A stretch of 64,000 nucleotides of DNA from an uncultured Eubacteriales bacterium (GTDB taxonomy: Bacteria; Bacillota; Clostridia; Christensenellales; CAG-917), in assembly GCA_900548005.1 (NCBI GenBank), contig URIZ01000001.1, forward strand, positions 216,438 through 280,437. The letters are read 5' to 3'. The stretch's first letter is position 1. The number at the start of each line of letters is the position of its first letter. Position numbers and translations under genes: made by a program. The notes beneath the pieces were generated by a model. That model was not told the DNA's origin. It saw nothing but the letters and a program-made list of their open reading frames with translations, and made no database searches. Of this stretch, positions 8,910-17,445 are shown in pieces.

Positions 8910-9047
8910 GTGGACGGAAAAGAATTGTGGAAAATGTTTGCAAAAACCGGCGATATCGAGTGGTATAGTTTGTATCGCTCGATGATTGAAGACGAGCCTA
9001 AAAAAGCCGAAGAAAGGACAAATGCAAACAGCCGACCTGAAAGTTAA
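8910..9047 (+). CDS. Small YqzL-like protein
   Basis: A 45-residue ORF in the gap between era and recO, in the spot where Bacillota carry the small gene yqzL. The reading ELWKMFAKTGDIEWYSLYRS matches my memory of the YqzL pattern (F/W-x-x-F-x-x-T-G-x-[IV]-x-x-Y-L-x-Y-[KR]). GTG 8910 is the likeliest start, though no clear binding site precedes it; TTG 8925 is an alternative. It overlaps the recO start by 26 bases, which suggests coupling. Function is unknown in the family. Confidence 0.6.
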   Translation: MDGKELWKMFAKTGDIEWYSLYRSMIEDEPKKAEERTNANSRPES

Positions 9048-9726
9048 AGCTATCGTAACGAGAGCGGTACCTTACAACGAGAGTGACATGATCGTCACTC
9101 TTGTCGGCGTTGAAACGGGCAAAATCACCGCAACGGCAAAAGGATGTTTGAAACCGAAAGCCAAATTGCGCTATGCGGCAGAACCCATGAACTTCGGCGA
9201 CTACGTGCTGACGGGCAGAAACGGAAGATACGTCATCACCGAGTGTTCGCAAATAGAGTCCTTTTCGGCAATCACGCTGGACATAGAACGCTATTATGCC
9301 GCGTCACTGACGCTCGAAGTGCTTCAAAAACTGTCCATAGACTCTCAGCCCGACTTGTTTATCCACGCGCTCGAAACGCTCAACAACCTTGCCTACACCG
9401 ACAAAGAGCCGGACGTGATAGTCACCGATTTTTTGCTGTCCGCGCTCAAAGACAACGGCAACGAGCTTGACTTTGCGCATTGCAACGTGTGCAAGTGCGA
9501 TCTTGACGGTGCGGCGTATTTCAAAGACGCGGACGGTGTGGTGTGTGGACATTGCAAGGGCTTTGACGGCATACCCATAGACGCGACTCAAAGGCAATAT
9601 CTCAGCGGCGAAAATAGAAACATACCTCATTTTCTGAGAGTGAAAGCCAATCTTTTGCTCTCGGATTTTGTGTACATAATGCTGGGGGTGCGCATAGGCA
9701 CTCACTACTTTACGGAGCAAATATGA
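9022..9726 (+). CDS. recO: DNA repair protein RecO
   Basis: RecO loads RecA with RecR at gaps covered by single-stranded DNA-binding protein. ATG 9022 is chosen because GAAAGGA sits five bases before it; this gives 234 residues, slightly short for the family. The N-terminal OB fold reads VKAIVTRAVPYNESDMIVTL, followed by a helical C-terminal part with a CNVCKCDL...CGHC zinc site near residues 150-180. Its partner recR is also in this window (22150). In other bacteria RecO binds the acidic tip of SSB, a motif that the DnaB of this organism also carries. Confidence 0.93.
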   Translation: MQTADLKVKAIVTRAVPYNESDMIVTLVGVETGKITATAKGCLKPKAKLRYAAEPMNFGDYVLTGRNGRYVITECSQIESFSAITLDIERYYAASLTLEVLQKLSIDSQPDLFIHALETLNNLAYTDKEPDVIVTDFLLSALKDNGNELDFAHCNVCKCDLDGAAYFKDADGVVCGHCKGFDGIPIDATQRQYLSGENRNIPHFLRVKANLLLSDFVYIMLGVRIGTHYFTEQI

Positions 9727-11621
9727 ACAAAAAGATTTTTGCAAGAATCATCTCTGTCACGCTTGTTATCGGCGTGATACTGGCAACGTGTTTGACGCTC
9801 TTTGCGTGCGACAGAAACAAGACGATCACCGTTGAAGACGTCTTCAAAAGCTCAAACAGCAAGAGCGAGTTTTCAAGTTACAAACTTGAGATTTCTCTGC
9901 CTGCGGGGTGGAGCGTATACACTTCGAGCGGCACGGGCTCTCAAAGCGCGTCCCACAACAGCGACGTGGGATACATAGAGAGCATCAACGCATTCGTGGT
10001 GCAAAAGAACGGAGTTTTGTCCATTGTCAAGATGAATGACGAAAAGATATATTTTGACGGCGGCATCAAAGGTATGATTTTCCCCGAGTGGATCGGCGTG
10101 TCGGCTGTCAGAGTCAAAGACGGACTTATCCTTTGCAAGTTTGCAAGCGGTGAAGCGGGCGTTCTCACCGTCAACGGCGAGACCGTGATTTCAAGAACGA
10201 AAATCGGATCGAGCGATCCCAATTCTTCAAAAAGCCTTGCAAACGTCAACATCGACAATGCGGTGAAGGTGCTTGACGGCGGACTTGTGGCGGTTTCGGC
10301 GCAATACGACACAAAAGGCAAGACGGGATATACGTCAATTTATCGTCCCACGACAAGCGGCGCGTTGAACGAGCGCGGAGCACTTGTTTGCAGAGTGAAA
10401 AACAGCGACAACAAACTCTCCTACGTCAAAGGTTTCGATTCAAAATACGTGACGGTTGTCGGCAACAAGGCTGGCGATGAAATTTTTGCGATTCCGCAAA
10501 CGGCAAACGCTGTCGTGCCCAATCTCGACTCCACGACCAACGGCACGGTGTCAACCAACAACAATAAGAACTATTCAAGCGAAATCACCTACATCGGCGG
10601 CGGCAGATTCTTCATTCACGAAGACTGGACGGTTGAAAACACCGAAGAATATTCCTATTATGACGGATTCAACTACTATGTGTTCAGACGCCGCATTTAT
10701 ACGCCCGACAACGACGTAACAAGAGAATACACCGCAAACGCAGACAAAGTTTTCTTGTATCTTGAAAACAAGTATTACAGCGGCGACAAGGGCGGCATCA
10801 ACACCGCGTCCTATCTCAAAGAAGGCTACACCTATGCAAGCTACGGCTTGACCATAATCGGCAAAGTGGGCTTCTATGATCAATTTATTCTTGATGAAAA
10901 TCTCAACGTCGTCATGTCGCTCACGGGCAACTACGGTATCACGATCAAGGATCAAAAGAAGGAAAAAGTCGGCTATTTCGACCTTATCATGCAATGCGTT
11001 GACGGCTACTATTACGTGCCGCTCCACCCGAGCGAAGTCAACGTCTATGACAAGGCGGGCAATCTTGTGGGACACAACGATCGCAGCGCAGTGTTGCAAC
11101 AAGAGTTGTCCAACAACATGATCGTTGCCGCAATCACCGATCCAAAAGACTCCAAGCAAACGTTGTACGGCGCATTCAATCTTTACGGACAAGAAGTCGT
11201 GCCGTTTGAGTATCTCTCGCTTTCCGCATTCCGCGGCTCGTACACGATAGGACAAAAACTCGACGCTAACAAGGTGAAGAAATACTACATTGTCGGCGCG
11301 GACGGCAAGACTGTCGATCGTATGAGCGACGGCTCAGAACCGCTCAAAGACATGGCGTACGTCGAGAAGAGCAACGAGGGTATCTACAAAATAGGTTGCT
11401 ATATGTATTTCGTCAAACAAAAGGACGAAAACGGCAAGGACGTGACAAGATACGGCATCAAGAACTTCAACCCCAACGTGCAAAAGAACATCGTTATGCC
11501 TGCAACCATGGCAAGCGGCTGCACGCTCTATGCGCCAAGCTCATCGCCGAGCAACGTGTTTGTCTTTGACAAAATCACAACGGGCGCAGACGTGTCCTAC
11601 AACGTGTACAGACTCATCTAA
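9723..11621 (+). CDS. Large lipoprotein of unknown function
   Basis: A 632-residue protein that I do not recognise. It has a lipoprotein signal (basic MNKKIFAR, hydrophobic core, lipobox TLFAC) and should be anchored outside the cell membrane. The rest is rich in Gly, Asn, Tyr and beta-strand patterns with repeating blocks such as VDGYYYVPLHPSEVNVYDKAG and YGAFNLYGQEVVPFEY; the latter resembles WG-type/beta-propeller repeats, so a propeller is possible but unproven. It overlaps recO by ATGA. The next gene is sua5, 71 bases downstream. Confidence 0.7.
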   Translation: MNKKIFARIISVTLVIGVILATCLTLFACDRNKTITVEDVFKSSNSKSEFSSYKLEISLPAGWSVYTSSGTGSQSASHNSDVGYIESINAFVVQKNGVLSIVKMNDEKIYFDGGIKGMIFPEWIGVSAVRVKDGLILCKFASGEAGVLTVNGETVISRTKIGSSDPNSSKSLANVNIDNAVKVLDGGLVAVSAQYDTKGKTGYTSIYRPTTSGALNERGALVCRVKNSDNKLSYVKGFDSKYVTVVGNKAGDEIFAIPQTANAVVPNLDSTTNGTVSTNNNKNYSSEITYIGGGRFFIHEDWTVENTEEYSYYDGFNYYVFRRRIYTPDNDVTREYTANADKVFLYLENKYYSGDKGGINTASYLKEGYTYASYGLTIIGKVGFYDQFILDENLNVVMSLTGNYGITIKDQKKEKVGYFDLIMQCVDGYYYVPLHPSEVNVYDKAGNLVGHNDRSAVLQQELSNNMIVAAITDPKDSKQTLYGAFNLYGQEVVPFEYLSLSAFRGSYTIGQKLDANKVKKYYIVGADGKTVDRMSDGSEPLKDMAYVEKSNEGIYKIGCYMYFVKQKDENGKDVTRYGIKNFNPNVQKNIVMPATMASGCTLYAPSSSPSNVFVFDKITTGADVSYNVYRLI

Positions 11622-11692
11622 CAGCAACATAGCGGACTTTCCGCAAAAACGATAAACGGCTTGCAATCGCAACCGAAAATACGAAGGCTTAT

Positions 11693-12673
11693 ATGACAAG
11701 AATCGTAAAAGCAAAAGACGGCATTGACGAAGGCGCGCGTATTCTCAAAGACGGCGGATTGGTGGTTTTTCCCACCGAAACCGTGTACGGACTCGGCGCA
11801 AACGCCTACGATGAAAACGCCGTGGCAAACATATTCAAGGCAAAGGGCAGACCGCAAGACAATCCGCTCATCGTGCATATTTCTTCGCTCGATCAGGTCA
11901 AGGACATTGCGGTGGACGTGCCCGATGAGTTCTACAAACTCGCCGAGCGTTTTATGCCCGGTCCGCTCACCGTAATACTCAAAAAGAGCGACAAAATCCC
12001 ATACGTCGTCACAGCAGGCGGCGATACGGTGGGGGTGCGTATGCCCGACAACGCGTACACAAGACAGCTCATCGCCAAGAGTTTTCCGCTTGCCGCTCCG
12101 TCCGCAAACCGCTCAAAGCACATATCTCCCACAACGGCGCAACACGTCTATGAAGACTTGAACGGCGAAGTGGATCTCATTCTCGACGACGGCGCATGCC
12201 AAGTGGGCATAGAATCCACCGTGCTTGACTTGACTGTGGACGTTCCCACCATTTTGAGACCGGGCGCGGTGACTGCCGATATGCTCCTTGACGTTGTGGG
12301 GCAGGTCAGCCAAAACGGTAAAATCATCAAAGTGGCAAAAGCCCCCGGCATGAAATACACTCACTATGCGCCCAAGGTGGACACTGTGACAGCTGTCAAC
12401 ATCGACCATGCCGTCAACGAGTACGACAAGCAAGCATCTCTCGGCAAAAACCCCGTGATAGTTGCGCGCGACATATATCGCGACACGCTCAAGGATCGCA
12501 ATCTCATATCGCTGGGAGTCACCGTTGAAGACTACACTCGCAACATCTATTCCGCCTTGCACACGGCAGAGAAAGAGTACGATTACATAATCGTGGAAGA
12601 GTTGCACGGCAGCGGGCTCGAAGCGTCCGTGATGAACAGAGTCACAAAAGCCGCAGGCGGCAAAGAAGTATGA
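11693..12673 (+). CDS. sua5: L-threonylcarbamoyladenylate synthase (Sua5/YwlC type)
   Basis: Makes threonylcarbamoyl-AMP from threonine, bicarbonate and ATP, the first step of the tRNA t6A37 modification. It has 326 residues, hence the two-domain Sua5 form. The YrdC domain (about 1-205) shows FPTETVYGLGANAY, KGRPQDNPLIVHI and PSANRSKHISPTTA; the linker APGMKYTHYAPK leads to the C-terminal Sua5 domain. The stop overlaps the ywlE start (ATGA). The pairing of ywlC and ywlE is conserved in Bacillota. Confidence 0.95.
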   Translation: MTRIVKAKDGIDEGARILKDGGLVVFPTETVYGLGANAYDENAVANIFKAKGRPQDNPLIVHISSLDQVKDIAVDVPDEFYKLAERFMPGPLTVILKKSDKIPYVVTAGGDTVGVRMPDNAYTRQLIAKSFPLAAPSANRSKHISPTTAQHVYEDLNGEVDLILDDGACQVGIESTVLDLTVDVPTILRPGAVTADMLLDVVGQVSQNGKIIKVAKAPGMKYTHYAPKVDTVTAVNIDHAVNEYDKQASLGKNPVIVARDIYRDTLKDRNLISLGVTVEDYTRNIYSALHTAEKEYDYIIVEELHGSGLEASVMNRVTKAAGGKEV

Positions 12674-13128
12674 AAGTTTTGTTTGTTTGCACAGCAAATA
12701 CGTGCCGTTCGCCAATGCTCGAATACATGTTCAAGCAGTACGCGTACGCGCGCGACAAAAAAGATATAGAAGTTGCAAGCGCGGGGCTTGTGTTGCATGA
12801 CGATATTATCAATCCGCTTTGCGCTCGGGTGCTTGATGCGCACGGCGTGCCATACGATGCAAGACGTGAAGCCAAGTTTTGCGACAAAAAGACTTTTTCG
12901 TCCGCAACCTTTGTTTTTACGATGAACGATGAGCAAAAAAGAGTGCTTGCAAAGTTTTACGGAGCGGAGAAGAAGATCCTTTCACTCTCGTCTTATCTCG
13001 GATATGACGTGCCTGATCCGTACGGACTTTCCCTTGACGCTTACGAGCAAATCTACAAAACGTTTTCCGCCGTGCTTTGTGAAATCTTTGCCAAATGCGA
13101 GAAAAAACAAAGTAAAAATCGTGGTTGA
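12670..13128 (+). CDS. ywlE: Low-molecular-weight phosphatase, YwlE type (protein-arginine phosphatase)
   Basis: Small cytoplasmic phosphatase of 152 residues. The active-site loop CTANTCRSPM has Cys7 and Arg13; Thr11 is at the place where YwlE of B. subtilis has the threonine that favours phospho-arginine over phospho-tyrosine. The acid loop DVPDPYG is present near residue 115. I infer arginine phosphatase activity; no mcsB or ctsR is in the window to confirm it. It is translationally coupled to sua5. Confidence 0.88.
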   Translation: MKVLFVCTANTCRSPMLEYMFKQYAYARDKKDIEVASAGLVLHDDIINPLCARVLDAHGVPYDARREAKFCDKKTFSSATFVFTMNDEQKRVLAKFYGAEKKILSLSSYLGYDVPDPYGLSLDAYEQIYKTFSAVLCEIFAKCEKKQSKNRG

Positions 13129-13247
13129 AAAACTTGCAAACAAGCAAGCATAAGCCTTGAAAACTCAATGCAATTCGGTGAGCGCAAGGCTAAAAGCCAT
13201 TGTTTAGCAGTGGGTGTAAAAGACAAAATATCTTGCAAAAAAAACGA

Positions 13248-13282
13248 ACAATCCGCAAAAAATATTTGCGGATTGTTTTTTT
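13248..13282. terminator. Bidirectional terminator between ywlE and the ferritin-like gene
   Basis: A 12-base-pair ACAATCCGCAAA/TTTGCGGATTGT stem has an A run on its left and a T run on its right. It therefore can stop both the + strand ywlE transcript and the - strand transcript from 13845. Nothing else is seen between 13129 and 13347. Confidence 0.85.
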
Positions 13283-13347
13283 GTGATTATGTCAAGAAAT
13301 GATGTTTATCTGCGATATTAAGGGGATAAACGCTCCATTGTGCGCAT

Positions 13348-13845
13348 TTACGCTTGCACGTCAAAGTAGTTTGACAGCAAGTCTTTGAACACTTTGATAT
13401 GTATCTCTTCGTCTATGATTATGCGAGCGAGAAGAGTCTTGACGCTCTCGTCCGTCAGATTGAGAATCGTGCGCTCGTAGTTGACGATTGCATTCTTTTC
13501 GCCGCGGATGTTTTCAAGCAAATACTTTCTTGGATCGAGAGTGTAGTTTGCAAAACTTCCGTTCCACCAAGTGCGCGCGCCCATGACGGGATAGCCGCCA
13601 AGCGCATATATCGCTTTGCCAAGCATCTCGTGGTGGTGCATCTCGACAATCGCCACTTCCTTCATGGCTTTTGCGATCTCGGGGTATCTCTCGGTGACGT
13701 AGCTTTGAAAAACGTAGGTCATTACGTGGCTAAGTTCGCTTGCCGAGCCTGCGTAGGATGGCATCAGCATCTTGCTTTCTGCGACGTTTTTGTCAACGTC
13801 GATGCTCGGATAGGGCAGTTCGCTTGCATATTTTTGGTTTTCCAT
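13348..13845 (-). CDS. Ferritin-like diiron protein
   Basis: A 165-residue four-helix protein. Metal ligand patterns are visible in pairs: a Glu in TYVFQSYVTERYPEIAKAM, EMHHHEMLG, GEKNAIVNYE, and DEEIHIKVF. These match the E/ExxH layout of ferritin-like proteins (rubrerythrin, bacterioferritin and manganese-catalase relatives). No rubredoxin Cys motif is present, so it is not a full rubrerythrin. Peroxide defence or spore-coat CotJC-like roles are possible guesses. Single gene on the reverse strand; the binding site before ATG 13845 is weak. Confidence 0.7.
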   Translation of the reverse strand: MENQKYASELPYPSIDVDKNVAESKMLMPSYAGSASELSHVMTYVFQSYVTERYPEIAKAMKEVAIVEMHHHEMLGKAIYALGGYPVMGARTWWNGSFANYTLDPRKYLLENIRGEKNAIVNYERTILNLTDESVKTLLARIIIDEEIHIKVFKDLLSNYFDVQA

Positions 13846-13908
13846 GCTCGCATTTTATGTTTCTTGCGTGAAAAACGTTACATTTTCAAATTATATTTGT
13901 AAAACTGC

Positions 13909-13937
13909 TTGCAAATTGCATTGGCTTATGCTAAAAT
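13909..13937 (+). promoter_or_regulatory. Predicted sigma-A promoter of secG
   Basis: TTGCAA and TAAAAT are separated by 17 bases, and TG sits just before the -10 (TGCTAAAAT), giving an extended -10 box. It is followed by AGGAGGT and the secG start. Confidence 0.65.
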
Positions 13938-13964
13938 CTCATAGTAACTTTTAGGAGGTAAAGT

Positions 13965-14273
13965 ATGCTTGATTCATTGAATTCTATTCTTCTTGCCGCA
14001 GAACAAGGCATTAAGTATGAAACTGCAATGAATGTTTTAATGGCATTCGTTATATTGATGGTGATTGCGGCAGTCGCAATTATCGTCGTCATCATGATGC
14101 AAAAAGGCACCAACGACAACGTGGGCGTCATCACAGGCGCAAGCGATACTTTCTACGGAAAGAACAAAGCAACCAACAGAGAAAGCATTCTCAAAAAAGT
14201 CACGTTCGGTTTGTTCGCATTCATTATGGTGTGCGCAATCATCTGTTTCGTGATGTGGAGATTTGTTGGCTGA
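13965..14273 (+). CDS. secG: Preprotein translocase subunit SecG
   Basis: Small membrane subunit of the SecYEG export channel. It has 102 residues and two membrane helices (about 24-46 and 82-100) joined by the family-typical loop MMQKGTNDNVGVITGAS. A near-perfect AGGAGGT binding site lies seven bases upstream. It has its own promoter and terminator, and is followed by smpB, as in many Bacillota (where rnr often lies between them; here it is absent). Confidence 0.93.
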   Translation: MLDSLNSILLAAEQGIKYETAMNVLMAFVILMVIAAVAIIVVIMMQKGTNDNVGVITGASDTFYGKNKATNRESILKKVTFGLFAFIMVCAIICFVMWRFVG

Positions 14274-14294
14274 TTGACAAGATCGTATCAGATT

Positions 14295-14324
14295 GACCTG
14301 TGATGTTTCACAGGTCTTTTTTTT
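14295..14324 (+). terminator. Terminator after secG
   Basis: GACCTGTGA/TCACAGGTC stem with a four-base loop followed by eight or more T. Confidence 0.9.
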
Positions 14325-14362
14325 GCCCGCAGAATTGCGCATGTTTATCTCGCGCGTATCTC

Positions 14363-14391
14363 TTGAATATTTGCGCGCAATAATATATAAT
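14363..14391 (+). promoter_or_regulatory. Promoter of smpB giving a leaderless mRNA
   Basis: TTGAAT, a 17-base spacer and TATAAT end at 14391. The smpB ATG is at 14399, exactly where transcription should begin, and there is no Shine-Dalgarno sequence between them. Confidence 0.7.
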
Positions 14392-14398
14392 ATCGTAT

Positions 14399-14854
14399 AT
14401 GGAAAAACTTATTGCTCAAAACAAAAAAGCCTTCCACGACTACTTTGTGGAAGACACCTATGAAGCGGGTATTGTGCTTGTCGGTTGCGAAGTGAAGTCC
14501 ATTCGCCTTGGCGCGATCAACCTTCGCGACAGTTTCGTCATTATCAAAAACGGCGAAGTTTTTATGATAGGCGCGCATATTTCGCCTTACAAAATGGGCA
14601 GTTACAACAACGTCGATCCTCGCCGCAATCGCAAGCTTTTGCTCAACCGCAGCGAGATCAACAAGTTGCGCGGAAAGGTGGAGCAGAAAGGCTACACACT
14701 CATTCCGCTCAAAGTCTATTTCAAAGACGCGCTCGTCAAGGTGCAAATCGGGCTTTGCAAGGGCAAGGAGCTGCACGACAAGCGTCAAGCCATCAAAGAG
14801 AAGGAAAACGACCGCAATCTTCGCCGCGTGATGAAAGAGTACAACACGCGCTGA
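14399..14854 (+). CDS. smpB: SsrA-binding protein SmpB
   Basis: RNA-binding partner of tmRNA in rescue of stalled ribosomes. It has 151 residues. Family motifs: NKKAFHDYFVEDTYEAGIVL, GCEVKSIRLGAINLRDSF, and RNRKLLLNRSEI. The C-terminal tail (KENDRNLRRVMK) is basic, as expected. A consensus promoter ends eight bases before the ATG, so the mRNA is probably leaderless. The ssrA gene itself is not seen nearby. Confidence 0.95.
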   Translation: MEKLIAQNKKAFHDYFVEDTYEAGIVLVGCEVKSIRLGAINLRDSFVIIKNGEVFMIGAHISPYKMGSYNNVDPRRNRKLLLNRSEINKLRGKVEQKGYTLIPLKVYFKDALVKVQIGLCKGKELHDKRQAIKEKENDRNLRRVMKEYNTR

Positions 14855-14920
14855 GTTTTGCATGCCTTTTACAATCTGAATCCAAAATTTTTTATATAGC
14901 GCACTGCGCACGGAGACACT

Positions 14921-16213
14921 ATGGACAAACGAATCGAAACCATTTGCGTTCAAGGCGGCTACACCCCCAAAAACGGTGAGCCAAGACAAATTCCTATCGT
15001 TCAAAGCACCACTTTCAAATACGACACGTCCGAAGATATGGCGAAACTTTTCGACCTTGAAGCGAGCGGATATTTCTACACTCGTCTTCAAAATCCCACC
15101 AACGATTACGTCGCAAAGAAACTCGCAGAGCTGGAAGGCGGCACTGCCGGTATGCTCACCTCAAGCGGACAGGCGGCAAACTTCTATGCCGTTTTCAACA
15201 TCGCCAACGCAGGCGATCACGTCATCTCTACAAGCGCGATTTACGGCGGTACGTACAATCTTTTCAACGTCACCATGAGAAAAATGGGCGTTGATTTCAC
15301 CTTCATCTCTCCCGACAGCACCGAAGAAGAGATCGAGGCGGCGTTCAAGCCCAACACCAAGGCGGTTTTCGGCGAGACGATTGCCAATCCCGCGCTCAAA
15401 ATGTTTGACATCGAGCTGTTTGCAAAAGTGGCGCACAAGCACGGTGTTCCGCTTATCATCGACAACACCTTTGCAACGCCCATCAACTGCCGTCCTATCG
15501 AGTGGGGAGCGGACATCGTGACTCATTCCACCACAAAATACCTTGACGGACACGGCGCAACCGTGGGCGGAGCAATCATTGACGGCGGCAAATTCGATTG
15601 GATGGCGCACGCCGACAAATTTCCCGGTCTTTGCACCCCGGACGATAGCTATCACGGCATAACCTATGCCACCAAGTTTGGCAAAGAAGGCGCGTTTATC
15701 ACCAAATGCACGGCGCAACTTATGCGCGATTTCGGCTCTATCCAAAGCCCGCAACATGCGTTCATTCTCAATCTCGGTCTTGAAAGCCTGCACGTCAGAG
15801 TGGCTCGCCATTGCGAAAACGGACTTGCCGTCGCAAAATATTTGCAATCCGATCCCCGCATCGCGTGGGTGAAATATCCTTCTCTTGAAGGCGATGCCGA
15901 CTACGCTCTTGCGCAAAAATATTGCCCCAGCGGCACTTGCGGAGTTGTCAGTTTCGGCGTCAAAGGCGGCAGAGAAAAGGCGGAAGCGTTTATGAAAGGG
16001 CTCAAAATCGTTGCGATCGAAACGCACGTTGCCGACGCTCGCAGCTGCTGCTTGCATCCTGCAAGTTCCACTCACCGCCAACTCACCGATGATGAGCTTT
16101 ATGCCGCCGGCGTTTCTCCCGACCTTGTCAGACTCTCTTGCGGTCTTGAAAACGCAAACGACCTTATCGACGACATCAAGCAAGCGCTCAACCACGCAAA
16201 CGTCCAAGCGTAA
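14921..16213 (+). CDS. metY: O-acetylhomoserine sulfhydrylase
   Basis: PLP enzyme that makes homocysteine from O-acetylhomoserine and sulfide. It has 430 residues, the length of MetY rather than of the shorter cystathionine synthases. The PLP lysine is K206 in HSTTKYLDGHG; other family blocks are VQSTTFKYDTSEDM, YTRLQNPTNDYVAKKLAELE, SSGQAANFYAV and VRLSCGLENANDLIDDI. CGGAG precedes the ATG. It is followed 23 bases later by metA, so the pair forms a complete direct-sulfhydrylation route. I see no SAM riboswitch or T-box in the short upstream gap. Confidence 0.95.
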   Translation: MDKRIETICVQGGYTPKNGEPRQIPIVQSTTFKYDTSEDMAKLFDLEASGYFYTRLQNPTNDYVAKKLAELEGGTAGMLTSSGQAANFYAVFNIANAGDHVISTSAIYGGTYNLFNVTMRKMGVDFTFISPDSTEEEIEAAFKPNTKAVFGETIANPALKMFDIELFAKVAHKHGVPLIIDNTFATPINCRPIEWGADIVTHSTTKYLDGHGATVGGAIIDGGKFDWMAHADKFPGLCTPDDSYHGITYATKFGKEGAFITKCTAQLMRDFGSIQSPQHAFILNLGLESLHVRVARHCENGLAVAKYLQSDPRIAWVKYPSLEGDADYALAQKYCPSGTCGVVSFGVKGGREKAEAFMKGLKIVAIETHVADARSCCLHPASSTHRQLTDDELYAAGVSPDLVRLSCGLENANDLIDDIKQALNHANVQA

Positions 16214-16236
16214 ACTCTCACCAAGGAGCAATCATT

Positions 16237-17139
16237 ATGCCAATTGTTATTCCGCGCGGCTTGCCTGCGTTTGAAAACTTGCAAAGCGAAAAGATTTTCG
16301 TCATGGACAAAAAGCGCGCAGTGGGGCAGGACATCCGCCCCATCGAGATCGCAATTCTCAACTTGATGCCCACAAAGGAAACCACCGAGACGCAACTTAT
16401 ACGTCTTTTGTCCAATTCGCCCCTTCAAATCAACGTCACGCTCATCAAGACGGACACCTATGTGCCGACGCACGTCACGGACGACCACATGAACCGTTTC
16501 TACAAGTCGCTTGACGAGATCAAGAAGATGAAGTTTGACGGAATGATCGTCACCGGCGCACCTGTGGAAACGTTGCCGTTTGAAGAAGTGAAGTATTGGC
16601 ACGAGCTTGAACAAATCATCGATTTTGCCGACAAAAACGTCACCAGCACCATATACATCTGCTGGGGCGCGCAAGCGGCTTTATACCACAAGTTCGGCAT
16701 CGGCAAGCACATGCTTGACAAAAAGCTGTTCGGCATCTTTCCCACACACGCAGTCGTGAAAAACGATATGCTTTTGAAGGGCATGGACGACACGTTCTAT
16801 ATCCCAAGCTCTCGCCACACGTCCGTTGACGAGATTGCTCTGCGTGAAAATCCCGACATCAAAATCCTTGCCGAAGGCGAAGAATCGGGCGTTGCCATCG
16901 CAAAAACGCTCGACAACAAGTCGTTTTTCTTCACCGGGCACAGCGAATACGATCGCTACACGCTCCGCAACGAGTATCTCCGTGACCTTGAAAAAGGTCT
17001 CCCCATCGATCGTCCCAAAAACTATTTCGCCACCGATGACATCGACAAAGTGGACATGAAGTGGCGTTCCACAGCCAATTTGCTGTTTTACAATTGGTTG
17101 AATTATTATGTATATCAAGTCACCCCCTACAACCTGTAA
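16237..17139 (+). CDS. metA: Homoserine O-acetyltransferase (MetA type)
   Basis: Activates homoserine for methionine synthesis. It has 300 residues. The catalytic Cys142 (ICWGAQAAL), His235 and Glu237 (TGHSEYD) all fall at the usual numbers. Residue 111 is Glu (GAPVETLPF); in characterised MetA enzymes Glu111 goes with acetyl-CoA use and Gly with succinyl-CoA, so acetyltransferase activity is predicted, which agrees with metY next door. The binding site is AAGGAG. The stop codon lies inside the left arm of a long hairpin element (17133-17263). Confidence 0.95.
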   Translation: MPIVIPRGLPAFENLQSEKIFVMDKKRAVGQDIRPIEIAILNLMPTKETTETQLIRLLSNSPLQINVTLIKTDTYVPTHVTDDHMNRFYKSLDEIKKMKFDGMIVTGAPVETLPFEEVKYWHELEQIIDFADKNVTSTIYICWGAQAALYHKFGIGKHMLDKKLFGIFPTHAVVKNDMLLKGMDDTFYIPSSRHTSVDEIALRENPDIKILAEGEESGVAIAKTLDNKSFFFTGHSEYDRYTLRNEYLRDLEKGLPIDRPKNYFATDDIDKVDMKWRSTANLLFYNWLNYYVYQVTPYNL

Positions 17140-17263
17140 GGGCACTATTTGGTGAATAACTTTGTCAGGCACGGCTTGCTCCAAAATCACGTACTAAATG
17201 TACGTTGGGTTTTGTTTCAAGCCGTGCCTTTCGCGTTCTTCATCCAAATATTGCCCTTACAGG
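17133..17263 (+). repeat. Hairpin repeat element, copy A (at metA 3' end)
   Basis: Three nested stems. Outer arms 17133-17152 and 17244-17263 match at 19 of 20 positions (CCTGTAAGGGCA...). The middle stem AGGCACGGCTTG/CAAGCCGTGCCT is perfect. The tip is ACGTAC/GTACGT with a five-base loop. The left outer arm contains the metA stop codon. No T run follows, so it is not a standard terminator. Shares its core with copies at 22729, 23055 and 63455. Confidence 0.85.
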
Positions 17264-17270
17264 GTAGTTA

Positions 17271-17343
17271 GTTTGCACTATTCGGCGAATAACTTTGTCA
17301 GATGCGACTTGCTCCAAAATCACGTACTAAATGTACGTTTGGG
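17271..17343 (+). repeat. Partial hairpin element, copy A2
   Basis: The left half of the same element (CACTATTCGGCGAATAACTT, then the CGTAC tip) follows copy A, but the right half is replaced by unrelated sequence from about 17344. The remaining gap to 17657 holds two putative promoters and operator-like repeats but no gene. Confidence 0.7.
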
Positions 17344-17445
17344 CGGGACACCCGCACCCGATTTGATGCCGTTATTGCTGCAACGGCGGCGAGCGACTAT
17401 TTAATAGCAATATAGTTGCACTGAAGTGCCTAAAATTGGGCAGGG

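Noticed and set aside
14855..14920. SAM riboswitch or T-box before metY, or tmRNA after smpB
   Set aside because: The gap is only 66 bases and shows no aptamer core, no T-box sequence and no tRNA-like ends.
17133..17263. Integron attC site
   Set aside because: Placement at gene ends and imperfect palindromy are similar, but the RYYYAAC and GTTRRRY core boxes are not found, no integrase is seen, and the genes are ordinary core genes.
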